Position numbers and translations under genes: made by a program. DNA of 61,795 nt from Nonomuraea deserti (GTDB lineage: Bacteria > Actinomycetota > Actinomycetes > Streptosporangiales > Streptosporangiaceae): NCBI RefSeq assembly GCF_004348685.1, contig NZ_SMKO01000032.1:1-61795 (forward strand), in the 5' to 3' direction. Of the stretch, positions 10,211-19,011 are shown in pieces. Within the stretch, counting starts at the first letter, position 1, and the number at the start of each line of letters is the position of its first letter. A model generated the notes under the pieces. That model was given only the letters and a program-made list of their open reading frames with translations. It ran no database searches and was not told the DNA's origin.

Positions 10211-10261
10211 CAGGCACCCTCACCCATCAGGCACCCTCACCCATCAGGCACCGTCACCCAT
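10211..10261. repeat. 17-base tandem repeat, three copies
   Basis: The unit CAGGCACCCTCACCCAT occurs at 10211, 10228 and 10245, the third copy with one change. Degenerate copies flank it on both sides (for example GTCGGGCACC). Confidence 0.85.
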
Positions 10262-10414
10262 CAGTTGCCTTCAGCCCGTCGGGCACCTCGCGCGGGCGCA
10301 TCTCCAGCGACCTCACCTCAGCGCCGCCGTCACACCCTCGCACGCCCGTCCTTGCACGCCGTCGCCTCTGCAACCATCACCCCTACGTCCGTCACCCTGC
10401 AGCTGTCACCCCTG

Positions 10415-10494
10415 CACGCTCGTCACCCGGCACGCTCGTCACCCGGCACGCTCGTCACCCGGCACGCTCGTCACCCGGCACGTCCGTCACCCCT
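10415..10494. repeat. 16-base tandem repeat, four perfect copies plus one variant
   Basis: The unit CACGCTCGTCACCCGG is repeated exactly at 10415, 10431, 10447 and 10463. A variant copy starts at 10479, and progressively diverged copies (GCACGCNCGNTCACC) continue to about 10620. The unit length is not a multiple of three, which argues against a coding repeat. Confidence 0.9.
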
Positions 10495-11038
10495 GCACGC
10501 ACGCTCACCGCCTGCACGCACGCTCACCCCTGCACGCCCGATCACCCCGCACGCCCGCTCACCCCCGCACGTCCGTTACCGCTGCATGCTCGCTCACACT
10601 TGCACGCCCGTCCTTGTATGCCTGTCACACCTGAACACCCGCACCCCCTCGACCCTCACTCGGGCGCAGCCACCACTACCCGCGTCGGTTCGCCTTCGGC
10701 GGGCGGGTGGCCGGACGAGCGGCTCTCGTGCGAAGGACTTTCCGTTGCGGGGCTCCGGCCGAACGTGGCAAAGGTACGTGGGCAGCCCGCAACCAGACCG
10801 GGCACGGCGGCCCCGTCACCAGGCCACGCACGGTCACTTCGCTACCGGAGCGGACACGGCCACCCCGGTCACCAGGCCACGGACGGCGGCCCTCACCTGG
10901 CCAGGCACGGCGGCCTCCGTGACCAGGGCGGGGGCACGGCGATCGTGTTGGGGGTCGGGTACGTTCGCCGTCTCCGGCTGCGGGGACGGCGTCCTGTGTC
11001 GCCTGCGGTAACACTCGGGGCGGCGCGGGTTGCAGGGC

Positions 11039-11215
11039 TTACTCGGGTTCGGTGAGCCGGGCCTCGCGGCGTTCGATGATGCGGCGGGTGAAGGGGATGA
11101 TCTCCACGACGCGGCTGCCCAGATAGGCACCGATGAAGGCGAGCACCAGGAGGACGAAGGGGCTGGTAGCGAGGCCGTTCACAGTGACGAGGGCCTGCAG
11201 GATCGCGTCAAGCAA
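11039..11215 (-). CDS. Small single-span membrane protein (58 aa), unknown
   Basis: Short ORF of 58 residues, beginning MLDAILQALV and ending EARLTEPE. Start is TTG at 11215 with an upstream GGAG at suitable spacing (CCGGAGTCTTCC then TTG). Residues about 18-40 form one hydrophobic segment (SPFVLLVLAFIGAYL), followed by a basic amphipathic tail containing RRIIERREAR, which predicts a cytoplasmic C-terminus. Codon use with G or C at third positions and the coherent membrane topology support a real gene. It lies downstream of purH on the same strand but is separated from it by a strong hairpin. Function unknown. Confidence 0.6.
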   Translation of the reverse strand: MLDAILQALVTVNGLATSPFVLLVLAFIGAYLGSRVVEIIPFTRRIIERREARLTEPE

Positions 11216-11290
11216 GGAAGACTCCGGAGAACGAGCAAACTGGGGAAGGCATCAGGTTAACCGGAGACAAAGGATGCTCGACGCAAAACG

Positions 11291-11328
11291 GCTAAAGGGC
11301 GACATGATCAGCCATGTCGCCCTTTAGC
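11291..11328 (-). terminator. Strong hairpin terminator after purH
   Basis: A perfect 16-base inverted repeat (GCTAAAGGGCGACATG and its complement at 11313-11328) with a 6-base loop lies 26 bases past the purH stop. It is the longest perfect hairpin I found here and should end the purNH transcript, or attenuate reading into the small membrane ORF. Confidence 0.85.
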
Positions 11329-11354
11329 GGATGATCAGTGGACGTTGCGGGTGA

Positions 11355-12896
11355 TCAGTGGAAGAAGTGGCGCGTGCCGGTGAAGTAGAGGGTGATGCCC
11401 GCCTTCTCGGCCGCGTCGATGACCTCCTGGTCACGGATGGAGCCGCCGGGTTCGACGATCGCCCGCACACCCGCCTCGATCAGCACCTGCGGGCCGTCGG
11501 GGAACGGGAAGAACGCGTCGGAGGCCGCGACCGCGCCGGCGGCGCGCTCGTCCGCCCTGGTGACCGCCAGGCGGCAGGAGTCGACCCGGTTGACCTGGCC
11601 CATGCCGACGCCCACGGTCGCGCCGTCAGCGGCGAGCAGGATGGCGTTGGACTTGACCGAGCGGCAGGCCCGCCAGGCGAACTCCAGGTCGGCGAGCTGC
11701 TCCGGCGTCGCCGGTGTGCCGGTCTTGAGCTCCCACTGGGCGGCCGAGTCGCCGGGCGCGTCCACCTTGTCGACCGACTGCACCAGCAGGCCGCCGTCGA
11801 TCTCGCGCAGCTCCGTCCGCCGTGACGGGCCCTGCGGGCACACCAGGAGGCGCAGGCTCTTCTTGGCACGCAACGTCTCCAGCGCCTCGGCGGCGTAGGA
11901 GGGGGCGATGACGACCTCGGTGAAGACGTCGGCGATCTGCCTGGCCAGCTCGGCCGTGACCTCGCGGTTGACGGCGATCACGCCGCCGTAGGCGGACACG
12001 GGGTCGCACGCGTGCGCCTTGCGGTGCGCCTCGGCCACGTCGGAGCCGACCGCGATGCCGCAGGGGTTCTGGTGTTTGATGATGGCGACGCAGGGCTCGG
12101 AGAAGTCCCACGCGGCGCGCCAGGCGGCGTCGGAGTCGAGGTAGTTGTTGTAGGACATCTCCTTGCCGTGCAGCTGCTCGGCGTTGGCGAGACCGCCCGT
12201 GCCGCCCGTGTAGAGGGCGGCGCCCTGGTGCGGGTTCTCGCCGTAGCGCAGGGTGGCCTTGCGCTGGTAGGCGCCGCCGGTGAACGACGGGAAATGACCC
12301 TCCTCGCCGTACGTGCCGGCGAACCAGTTGGCCACGGCCACGTCGTACGAGGCCGTGTGGGCGTAGGCGATGCCGGCCAGGCGCCGGCGCTCGGCCAGCG
12401 TGAACCCGCCCTCGGCCACGGCGGCGAGCACGTCGCCGTAGGAGCCGGGGTCGACCACGACCGCGCAGGTGTTGTGGTTCTTCGCGGCGCCACGGATCAT
12501 GGCGGGCCCGCCGATGTCGATCTGCTCGACGCACTCCTCGTCGGACGCGCCCGAGGCCACCGTCTCCTGGAACGGATAGAGGTTGACGACCACCAGCTGG
12601 AACGGGTCGATCTCCAGCTCCTCCAGCTGGGTCACGTGGTGCGGCTTGGTGATGTCGGCCAGCAGCCCGGCGTGCACGCGCGGGTGCAGGGTCTTGACCC
12701 GTCCGTCGAGGCACTCGGGGAACCCGGTCAGCTGCTCCACCTTCGTCACCGGGATCCCGAAGGACGAGATCGCGGCCGCCGTGCCACCGGTCGAGACGAT
12801 CTCCACCCCTGCGCCGTCGAGGGCTCTGGCCAGCTCTTCGAGACCGGACTTGTCGTATACAGCGATCAACGCGCGCCGGATGGCGATGCGAGTCAC
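11355..12896 (-). CDS. purH: Bifunctional AICAR transformylase / IMP cyclohydrolase
   Basis: PurH of 513 residues, usual length. It carries out the last two steps of IMP synthesis in the cytosol: formyl transfer from 10-formyl-THF to AICAR, then ring closure. The N-terminal cyclohydrolase (MGS-like) domain shows [45 protein letters not shown] and [13 protein letters not shown]. The transformylase domain shows [31 protein letters not shown] and the catalytic [11 protein letters not shown]. The GTG at 12896 is the start: AGGAGGGG precedes it and it overlaps the purN stop (GTGA), so the two are translationally coupled. FolD, which makes its cofactor, is nearby but not in the operon. Confidence 0.97.
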   Translation of the reverse strand: MTRIAIRRALIAVYDKSGLEELARALDGAGVEIVSTGGTAAAISSFGIPVTKVEQLTGFPECLDGRVKTLHPRVHAGLLADITKPHHVTQLEELEIDPFQLVVVNLYPFQETVASGASDEECVEQIDIGGPAMIRGAAKNHNTCAVVVDPGSYGDVLAAVAEGGFTLAERRRLAGIAYAHTASYDVAVANWFAGTYGEEGHFPSFTGGAYQRKATLRYGENPHQGAALYTGGTGGLANAEQLHGKEMSYNNYLDSDAAWRAAWDFSEPCVAIIKHQNPCGIAVGSDVAEAHRKAHACDPVSAYGGVIAVNREVTAELARQIADVFTEVVIAPSYAAEALETLRAKKSLRLLVCPQGPSRRTELREIDGGLLVQSVDKVDAPGDSAAQWELKTGTPATPEQLADLEFAWRACRSVKSNAILLAADGATVGVGMGQVNRVDSCRLAVTRADERAAGAVAASDAFFPFPDGPQVLIEAGVRAIVEPGGSIRDQEVIDAAEKAGITLYFTGTRHFFH

Positions 12897-13522
12897 GTGG
12901 ATTCCCCTCCTGTGTGGTTGCCGATGCGGACGTTGCGTCCGCTGACCGTCCAGCCCTCGCGAGCCATCCGGCCGACGATCTCGACGAGCAGACGGCGCTC
13001 GACGGTCTTGATGCGCTCGTGGAGGACGGCCTCGTCGTCGTCCGGGAGCACGGGCACCGCTTCCTGGGCGACGATCGGCCCGCTGTCGACGCCTTCGTCG
13101 GCCAGTATCACCGTGCAGCCGGTCACTTTGACCCCGTGGGCCAGCGCGTCGCGCACGCCGTGGGCGCCGGGGAACGACGGCAGGAGCGCGGGGTGGGTGT
13201 TGAGCAGGGGAAAGGCCTGGAGAGTGGGCTTGCCGAGGATTTTCATGAAACCCGCCGACACGACGAGGTCGGGCTCGTACGCGGAGATCCTGGCCGCGAT
13301 GGCCACATCCCACTCCGCCCGCGTCGCGTAATCACTCACTTTTTCCACAAAAGTCGGGATGCCTGCCTTCGAGGCCCTGACCAGCCCCTCGATCCCCTCC
13401 CTGTCGGCGCCGACCGCTACCACGCGAGCACCGTAAGACGGGTCGGCAGAAGCGTCCAGCAGGGCCTGTAGGTTGGTTCCAGAGCCGGAGACGAGGACGA
13501 CGAGCCGCCCAACCTTAGACAC
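12893..13522 (-). CDS. purN: Phosphoribosylglycinamide formyltransferase
   Basis: PurN of 209 residues transfers the formyl group of 10-formyl-THF to GAR, the third step of purine synthesis. Seen: N-terminal [18 protein letters not shown] (phosphate-binding), the active-site [15 protein letters not shown] with its histidine, and the conserved [12 protein letters not shown] segment. Of two in-frame GTG codons, 13522 is chosen because GGGAG lies about seven bases upstream of it; the GTG at 13528 is too close to that site. It is the first gene of the purN-purH operon and is divergent from a small membrane protein gene across 76 bases. Confidence 0.96.
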   Translation of the reverse strand: MSKVGRLVVLVSGSGTNLQALLDASADPSYGARVVAVGADREGIEGLVRASKAGIPTFVEKVSDYATRAEWDVAIAARISAYEPDLVVSAGFMKILGKPTLQAFPLLNTHPALLPSFPGAHGVRDALAHGVKVTGCTVILADEGVDSGPIVAQEAVPVLPDDDEAVLHERIKTVERRLLVEIVGRMAREGWTVSGRNVRIGNHTGGEST

Positions 13523-13598
13523 GCACACTCTCCCAAGAGGTAACAGGGTGGGGCTGTCAGCGTATCTGTTCCTCACCCGGCGACGCAGAGGAGGTCAG

Positions 13599-14018
13599 GT
13601 GTCGACACCGGTGAAGGCACCGGCAGGCCAGCAGCCCGCTGAATCGGCGGGCCGCCGAGCGATCTGGTTGTCCATCGCAGCGCTGGCCATGACGTTCATG
13701 TTGCCGCTCGCGGGCCTGGTCATGGCGTTGTTCGCGCTCATGGCCGGCATCAAGGCGCTGCCGCTGCTCAAGGGCGAGGGCAAGCCCACGGGCGTCGCCG
13801 TGGGCGGCATCACCGTCTCTGCGATCGCCCTGGCGCTGTCCACGATGGCCACGGGGATGCAGCTCTACCTCATGGACGAATACTCCGCCTACCAGGAGTG
13901 CATGAAGGGCGCGGGCACGGTGTCGTCACAGGGTGAGTGCTTCACGCAGTTCAGGGACGCGGCTGAGCGCAAGCTCCCGGCCGACGTGCTCGAACTGCTC
14001 GGCGCCATGCAGCCGTAA
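13599..14018 (+). CDS. Small two-span membrane protein, DUF4190-like
   Basis: Protein of 139 residues. Start GTG at 13599 follows GAGGAGG. A short hydrophilic N-terminus is followed by two hydrophobic segments, about residues 22-50 (SIAALAMTFMLPLAGLVMAL) and 67-90 (VAVGGITVSAIALALSTMA), joined by a loop containing LLKGEGKPTGVA. This is the pattern of the actinobacterial DUF4190-type small membrane proteins. The C-terminal 50 residues contain two cysteines (ECMKGAGTVSSQGEC), possibly a disulfide outside the cell. Function unknown. Divergent from purN. Confidence 0.75.
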   Translation: MSTPVKAPAGQQPAESAGRRAIWLSIAALAMTFMLPLAGLVMALFALMAGIKALPLLKGEGKPTGVAVGGITVSAIALALSTMATGMQLYLMDEYSAYQECMKGAGTVSSQGECFTQFRDAAERKLPADVLELLGAMQP

Positions 14019-14171
14019 CAAGCCGTCAAGCCGTCACCACCCGGGACCAGCCGGGACCGCGAGGCCCCCGCACGGCCCGGGGCACCTGCGCGAGCCGGCG
14101 GACTCCGCCCTCACCCGTCTCGGGCGCCGGTCCGGTCGCTGGGTCGCGGTTGCGCGGAGGCCGTCCGGCGG

Positions 14172-15824
14172 TCAGTCGCGGTCCCAGGCGTAGGGGTCGA
14201 CGTAGATGACGTGGCCGCCGCGGTCGTCCGACTCGTCGACGATGTCCTTGCGCGGCGGGCGGGCGTCCGGCCCCGGCTCCGGCGCGCGCGAGCGCGACTG
14301 GGCCAGCGTCTCGGCCGCCGCCGACGCGTGCTCGTCCTGCCAGTCGTCCCTGATGACGGGGATCTCCTGGGTGTCGGCTTCCGTCGCGTCCATCCAGTGG
14401 CCGGGCAGCGGGCGCGGGTCGGACTCGGCCAGCCCCACCTTGCTCGCCGCCTTGGCCAGCGCCGCCCCGGCCTTGCGTACGGGGGCGGCCGCCTTGTCGA
14501 GCGGCGTACGGGCACGTTTGTTGAGCAGCAGCAGGTTGGTCACGCCGGCGGAGATGCCGGCGGCCACGCCGACCTCGAGCGCCACCGACAGCGCCACCTC
14601 CCAGGGGGACGGCCCGACCGTGGCGAGCCTGCCACCGCCGATGGGCCCGCCGGACAGCGCCGCCAGCACCCCCGCCACGAGGCCGGTCGAGACCCCGCTG
14701 AGGAAGCCCCACAGCGGCGCCGCCTCGTAGGACGGCGACGGCGAGATCCTGGCCACCATCACGCCCGCCACCGCTCCGGCCGCGAACGGCAGCGCGATCA
14801 CCGCCATCATCCACGCCGGCACGGTGCCGCTCTCCGGCAGCGCCCCCAGCAGCGGCAGGCTCGGCACCGTGCCGAGCTGCACCCCGGTCGGCGCGACCAG
14901 GGTGTCGGCGCCGATCGCGAACCCCGGCCCCGCGATGTAGGACAAGGCCCAGACGACGGCGTTGAGCGCGTAGAGGAGTTGCAGCAACAACAGCAGCACC
15001 CCGCCCACGAACCCGGGCGAGAGCACGCTGGACAGCTCCTGGATCTGCCCGAAGTTGAGCGCGATGGCGACCAGCACGAGAGCGAGCCCGGCCACGAGCA
15101 GCACCGCCGTGGCGACGGCCGTGCCGACGGTCAGCGCCCGCACCCGCTCGGGCAGCAGCCGCAACATGACCCGCCAGGGCCCGATCATCCGCGCCGTGGC
15201 CAGCGAGCCCGCCAGGAACGCCAGCACGAAGTGGCTGAACAGCGTCTCGCCGAGGAACGGCTGCGTGATCTCGTTGCGCGCGACGACCGCGATCAGTCCG
15301 GCGAGCAGCGCGTACGGGGCCGCCAGCGACACCCCCGCCTGCACCACCAGCACCAGCTGGGCCCGCCGCCGGGCCCCCGCCTGCGCCTTGGGGCTGTTCT
15401 TCGGCAGCCGGGCGGGCAAGCGCAGCCGCAGGTCGGCGTCACGGGCCATCCATCGCGCCGCGCGGTAGAGCAGCACGGCGGGCAGCAACATCAGCCCCAG
15501 CGGCAGCAGGCCGACCCGCCCGCCGGGGATCGCGAACCCGGCGTGGTGCGCGGCCAGCCAGAGCTGCGCCGCCGTACGGAACACGCCCGGCAGCCCGGCT
15601 TCGAGCGTGCCGCGCGGCGCGGCGATCCAGCCGACCAGCGTGAGCGTGGTGAGCGCCGCCAGCCCGACGCCGAGCGTGGCGGCGGCCGCCAGCATCCCCG
15701 ACACGGGCAGCGGCCGCCTGGTCTCGTCGTCGTCGCTCGAGACCCCGGGCAGTCGGCCGAGCACCGACCGGGGGGCGGCACGTAGCTGGTCGAGAATCGC
15801 CGTCACAGTAGGCGATTTTCTCAA
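14172..15824 (-). CDS. DUF6350 family polytopic membrane protein
   Basis: Protein of 550 residues with about ten hydrophobic segments between residues 40 and 430, then a 110-residue hydrophilic, acidic cytoplasmic tail ending HVIYVDPYAWDRD. Size, the GWIAAPRGTLEAGLPGVFRT segment near residue 66 and its neighbourhood with purN/purH and sucCD match the actinobacterial DUF6350 family, sometimes annotated as cell-division membrane protein; that function is not visible in the sequence. The TTG at 15824 is preceded by a weak GGGAAAG site; an in-frame GTG at 15806 has no better site, so the start is uncertain by six residues. Confidence 0.8.
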   Translation of the reverse strand: MRKSPTVTAILDQLRAAPRSVLGRLPGVSSDDDETRRPLPVSGMLAAAATLGVGLAALTTLTLVGWIAAPRGTLEAGLPGVFRTAAQLWLAAHHAGFAIPGGRVGLLPLGLMLLPAVLLYRAARWMARDADLRLRLPARLPKNSPKAQAGARRRAQLVLVVQAGVSLAAPYALLAGLIAVVARNEITQPFLGETLFSHFVLAFLAGSLATARMIGPWRVMLRLLPERVRALTVGTAVATAVLLVAGLALVLVAIALNFGQIQELSSVLSPGFVGGVLLLLLQLLYALNAVVWALSYIAGPGFAIGADTLVAPTGVQLGTVPSLPLLGALPESGTVPAWMMAVIALPFAAGAVAGVMVARISPSPSYEAAPLWGFLSGVSTGLVAGVLAALSGGPIGGGRLATVGPSPWEVALSVALEVGVAAGISAGVTNLLLLNKRARTPLDKAAAPVRKAGAALAKAASKVGLAESDPRPLPGHWMDATEADTQEIPVIRDDWQDEHASAAAETLAQSRSRAPEPGPDARPPRKDIVDESDDRGGHVIYVDPYAWDRD

Positions 15825-15914
15825 GCTTTCCCGACCAGCGCTTGGTTGACGCGCCGCCCGCCCTTACTTTGTGGCCGCCGATCCCGTCCCCGGTCGCGCG
15901 AGGCTCTTCCCTTT

Positions 15915-16042
15915 CCATCCTTTACGGCGCTGCCGTGGTCGCCCCAACCGCCGACCGGGGCCGGCGTCGGTCCAGGGAGACGCTTCTGAGCCGGTTAGTG
16001 GCGCGCCGCCGCCACGCCGCCCCGTCGGCCGTGTTCCGTGGC
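15915..16042. repeat. Dispersed intergenic repeat, copy A
   Basis: About 128 bases sharing CCATCCTTTACGGC at one end, GGCGCGCCGCCGC in the middle and GGCCGTGTTCCGTGGC at the other end with copy B at 21012-21142. Both copies are intergenic and in the same orientation relative to the window. No coding sense is consistent between them. Confidence 0.75.
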
Positions 16043-16122
16043 CGACGCGTGGCCCGTGATCGCAGCCGAGCAGCAGACCCCCTGGTCGGCCCGGGGGGCG
16101 TACACAGGGAGCAGCGGCGCAG

Positions 16123-16206
16123 GCACGACGGCGCGGGCACGACGGCGCGGGCACGACGGCGCGGGCACGAGGACACGGGCACGAGGGCACGGGCACGGCG
16201 GCGCGT
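16123..16206. repeat. 14-base tandem repeat, about six copies
   Basis: The unit GCACGACGGCGCGG is exact at 16123, 16137 and 16151. Three diverged copies follow to about 16206. It lies in the 463-base space between the DUF6350 gene and the sucD terminator, where no gene is seen on either strand. Confidence 0.85.
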
Positions 16207-16242
16207 ACAGGATGGGCGCGGCGCGTGGGGAGGAAGGCGAGA

Positions 16243-16272
16243 AGCCCCGCACGGGAGGGGCCGTGCGGGGCT
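16243..16272 (-). terminator. Hairpin terminator after sucD
   Basis: A perfect 12-base stem (AGCCCCGCACGG / CCGTGCGGGGCT) with a 6-base loop lies 15 bases beyond the sucD stop on the sucD transcript. No T-tract. Confidence 0.85.
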
Positions 16273-16287
16273 GTCAATGTGCGACGC

Positions 16288-17163
16288 TCAGCGAGCCTGC
16301 ATGATCTCGCGCATCAGGCGGGCCGTCTCGGAGGGGGTCTTGCCGACGCGGACGCCGACCTTCTCCAGTGCCTCCTTCTTCGCCTGGGCGGTGCCGGCGG
16401 AGCCGGACACGATGGCGCCCGCGTGGCCCATCGTCTTGCCCTCTGGAGCGGTGAAGCCCGCGACGTAGGCCACGACCGGCTTGCTGACGTGCTGCTCGAT
16501 GTAGGCGGCGGCCCGCTCCTCGGCGTCGCCGCCGATCTCGCCGATCATCACGATCGCGTCGGTGGCGGGGTCTTCCTGGAACGCCTGGAGCGCGTCGATG
16601 TGCGTGGTGCCGATGACCGGGTCGCCGCCGATGCCCACGGCGGTGGAGAAGCCGAAGTCGCGAAGTTCGTACATCAGCTGGTAGGTGAGCGTGCCGGACT
16701 TCGAGACCAGGCCGATGCGGCCGGCGGTGGTGATGTCGGCGGGGATGATGCCGGCGTTGGAGGCGCCGGGAGAGGCGATGCCCGGGCAGTTGGGGCCGAT
16801 GATGCGGGTCTTGTTGCCCTTGGCCACCGCATACGCCCAGAACTCGGTCGAGTCGTGCACCGGCACGCCCTCGGTGATCACCACGCAGAGCGGCATCTCG
16901 GCGTCGATGGCCTCCTTGACCGCGTCCTTGGTGAACGCCGGGGGCACGAACACGACCGACACGTCGGCGCCGGTCTGCTCCATCGCCTCCTTGACCGTCC
17001 CGAACACGGGCAGGCCCTCGTGCGTGGTGCCGGCCTTGCGGGCGTTGACGCCGCCGACCACGCGGGCGCCGGAGGCGAGCATGCGGCGGGTGTGCTTGGT
17101 GCCCTCGCCGCCCGTCATGCCCTGAACGATGATCTTGCTGTTCTCAGTCAACCAGATGGCCAT
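16288..17163 (-). CDS. sucD: Succinate-CoA ligase, ADP/GDP-forming, alpha subunit
   Basis: SucD of 291 residues, normal length. With SucC it converts succinyl-CoA to succinate with substrate-level phosphorylation in the TCA cycle. The CoA-binding N-terminal domain contains [19 protein letters not shown] and the [11 protein letters not shown] loop. The ligase domain contains [14 protein letters not shown] and the phosphohistidine loop GHAGAIVSG (H247). The ATG at 17163 lies three bases after the sucC stop, so the genes form one operon, ended by the hairpin at 16243. Confidence 0.97.
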   Translation of the reverse strand: MAIWLTENSKIIVQGMTGGEGTKHTRRMLASGARVVGGVNARKAGTTHEGLPVFGTVKEAMEQTGADVSVVFVPPAFTKDAVKEAIDAEMPLCVVITEGVPVHDSTEFWAYAVAKGNKTRIIGPNCPGIASPGASNAGIIPADITTAGRIGLVSKSGTLTYQLMYELRDFGFSTAVGIGGDPVIGTTHIDALQAFQEDPATDAIVMIGEIGGDAEERAAAYIEQHVSKPVVAYVAGFTAPEGKTMGHAGAIVSGSAGTAQAKKEALEKVGVRVGKTPSETARLMREIMQAR

Positions 17164-17166
17164 GGG

Positions 17167-18348
17167 TCACACACCTGCCGCAGCGAGCTCGGCGGCCCGC
17201 TTGGCCGCGTCGTCCATCGTGTCTACCAGCTCGACCCGCGGGAGCGCGGCGTCGGCCAGGATCTGCCGCCCGAGCTGGGCGTTGTTGCCGTCGAGGCGGA
17301 CCACCAGCGGGTGGGTCACGGCCTCGCCACGGCTCTCCAGCAGCTTGAACGCCGAGACGATGCCGTTGGCGACGGCGTCGCAGGCGGTGATGCCGCCGAA
17401 GACGTTCACGAAGATCGACTTGACGCTCGGGTCGGAGAGGATGATCTCCAGGCCCGCGGCCATGACCTCGGCCGAGGCGCCGCCGCCGATGTCGAGGAAG
17501 TTCGCGGGGGACGGCTTGCCGGGGAACTGCTCGCCCGCGTAGGCCACCACGTCGAGCGTGGACATGACCAGGCCCGCGCCGTTGCCGATGATGCCGACGT
17601 CGCCGTCGAGCTTGACGTAGTTGAGGTCCTTCTCCTTGGCCTTGGCCTCGAGCGGGTCCTCGGCCGCCTTGTCGGCGAGCGCCTCGTGGTCGGGCTGGCG
17701 GAACGCCGCGTTGGCGTCGAGAGTGACCTTGCCGTCGAGGGCCTTCACCTGCCCGTCGGCCGACAGGATCATCGGGTTGACCTCGACGAGTGTGGCGTCC
17801 TCGTCGACGAAGCAGCACCACAGCTTCTCGATGAGCTCGGCGGCGCCGTCGAGCGCCTTGTCCGGCAGGCCGCCGGCCACCGCGATCTCGCGGGCCTTGG
17901 CGCGGTCGATGCCGTTCAGCGCCGAGACCGGCACCTTGGCGACCTTCTCCGGCGCGGTGTGGGCGACCTCTTCGATGTCCATGCCGCCGGCGGCGGAGCA
18001 GATCGCGAGGAACGTACGGTTGGCGCGGTCGAGCAGGAAGGAGAAGTAGTACTCCTCCGCGATCGCGCTGGCCTCCTCCACGAGCACTTTGTGGACCGTG
18101 TGGCCCTTGATGTCCATGCCGAGGATGGCGGTGGCCTTCTCGACGGCGTCGGCGGCGTCGGCCGCCACCTTCACGCCGCCGGCCTTGCCGCGGCCACCGG
18201 TCTTGACCTGAGCCTTGACGACAACGCGGCCTGTCAGCTCCTCGGCCGCCGACCGCACCTCCTCCACGGTGTGGGCGACGATGCCGCGTGGCACCGGGAT
18301 GCCGTAGTCAGCGAAGAGTTCCTTCGCCTGATGTTCGAACAGGTCCAC
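17167..18348 (-). CDS. sucC: Succinate-CoA ligase, ADP/GDP-forming, beta subunit
   Basis: SucC of 393 residues with the ATP-grasp fold. Seen: the starting [20 protein letters not shown], the nucleotide-binding [26 protein letters not shown] and the C-terminal [18 protein letters not shown] and [15 protein letters not shown]. The GTG at 18348 is chosen since family members begin a few residues before the [10 protein letters not shown] motif; the frame is open further upstream (another GTG begins SDKWEED), so a slightly longer form cannot be excluded. First gene of sucCD. The upstream 468 bases hold paired direct repeats and probably the promoter. Confidence 0.96.
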   Translation of the reverse strand: MDLFEHQAKELFADYGIPVPRGIVAHTVEEVRSAAEELTGRVVVKAQVKTGGRGKAGGVKVAADAADAVEKATAILGMDIKGHTVHKVLVEEASAIAEEYYFSFLLDRANRTFLAICSAAGGMDIEEVAHTAPEKVAKVPVSALNGIDRAKAREIAVAGGLPDKALDGAAELIEKLWCCFVDEDATLVEVNPMILSADGQVKALDGKVTLDANAAFRQPDHEALADKAAEDPLEAKAKEKDLNYVKLDGDVGIIGNGAGLVMSTLDVVAYAGEQFPGKPSPANFLDIGGGASAEVMAAGLEIILSDPSVKSIFVNVFGGITACDAVANGIVSAFKLLESRGEAVTHPLVVRLDGNNAQLGRQILADAALPRVELVDTMDDAAKRAAELAAAGV

Positions 18349-18816
18349 GAGGGGTCCGTCCTCTTCCCATTTGTCGCTCACCCTCCTCACTCGCTCCGTG
18401 GAGTGCCTTCTGCGCCGGCCCTCCACTCCGCTCGCTGCGTCGGGTTCGCTCCTTGCTTATCCGACTGAATGTTCGACGCTTGTCCGACTGATGTACGACG
18501 GCCCGGGCAACTGCACTTACGGTCGCGTCCGCTTCGCCGTTCGGTGGCATCGTGCCTCGCTCTCTCACGGCGAGCTCCTACGCTCAGGGGTGCGTGCCGG
18601 GCTTTTCCGCCAGTGAAGCCTAGCCCGAAGCTTGACCTGACCAGGTCATCGGGTGGGGGTTCTCGCGCTATGTGACGGTGATCTCACTTCTCCACGACGG
18701 CACCTGCACGAATTTTGCACCGATTCGACGGCATACGCCCCGGTTCTCGATATACGGTCGTGATCTTCGATTGGCAGAATCCACTCCTCTTCCTTTTGGA
18801 ACCAGAGGAAACTCGT
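18349..18816. other. Intergenic region upstream of sucC
   Basis: No credible gene in this stretch; the open frames here lack ribosome sites and continuity. It must hold the sucC promoter on the minus strand and a promoter for the decayed gene at 18817 on the plus strand. The only structure that stands out is the direct repeat at 18460-18500. Confidence 0.5.
18460..18500. promoter_or_regulatory. Direct repeat upstream of sucCD (candidate operator)
   Basis: Two near-identical elements, TCCGACTGAATGTTCGACG (18460) and TCCGACTGATGTACGACG (18483), lie 23 bases apart, about 110-150 bases upstream of the sucC start. The spacing of about two helical turns fits a regulator binding site; the regulator is unknown. 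Confidence 0.35.
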
Positions 18817-18907
18817 ATGAACCGATTTGTCGCTAGGCCTGGCGGTGACCACGGCCGCGCTCACGGGGGCACGCGGGTTCCTTGAGGAGGACCCGATCTA
18901 CTCCTGA
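18817..18907 (+). pseudogene. Frameshifted remnant of a secreted-protein gene
   Basis: A good ribosome site (AGAGGA) precedes an ATG at 18817 that opens MNRFV. After one base of frameshift the sequence continues LGLAVTTAALTGA, completing a signal peptide very like that of the intact secreted protein starting at 19012 (MKRILTGVALATTAALVTA). It then runs to a stop at 18905-18907. The two openings are also similar at the base level. It looks like the truncated, frameshifted remains of a paralogue lying in tandem. Confidence 0.5.
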
Positions 18908-19011
18908 ACTCGCTCGGCGGCATTCCGTAATGGCCGGCTCCGCCGGGCCGCTCCACAAGGCCGCACTTCCGCCTTGACCTCGACAACAGAACTTCGACGA
19001 AGGAAACCCGC

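Larger units (their letters stand above)
10109..11038. other. Gene-free region rich in short tandem repeats
   Basis: About 930 bases without a credible gene on either strand. Open frames crossing it encode repetitive low-complexity peptides and lack ribosome sites. It holds a 17-base tandem repeat near 10211, a 16-base tandem repeat near 10415, their degenerate derivatives to about 10620, and GTCACCAGGCCACG-like repeats at about 10815-10925. It separates the end of the mannosidase operon from the end of the pur operon. Confidence 0.65.

Noticed and set aside
10415..10620. Possible CRISPR array
   Set aside because: The repeats are directly tandem with no unique spacers, and no cas genes are present.
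10079..11055. Long plus-strand open frames covering the repeat region
   Set aside because: They encode repetitive His/Pro/Arg-rich sequence generated by short tandem repeats whose lengths are not multiples of three, and no start with a ribosome site was found.
18646..18864. Minus-strand 72-codon frame upstream of the secreted protein
   Set aside because: No ribosome site, mixed composition, and it overlaps the better-supported plus-strand remnant at 18817.
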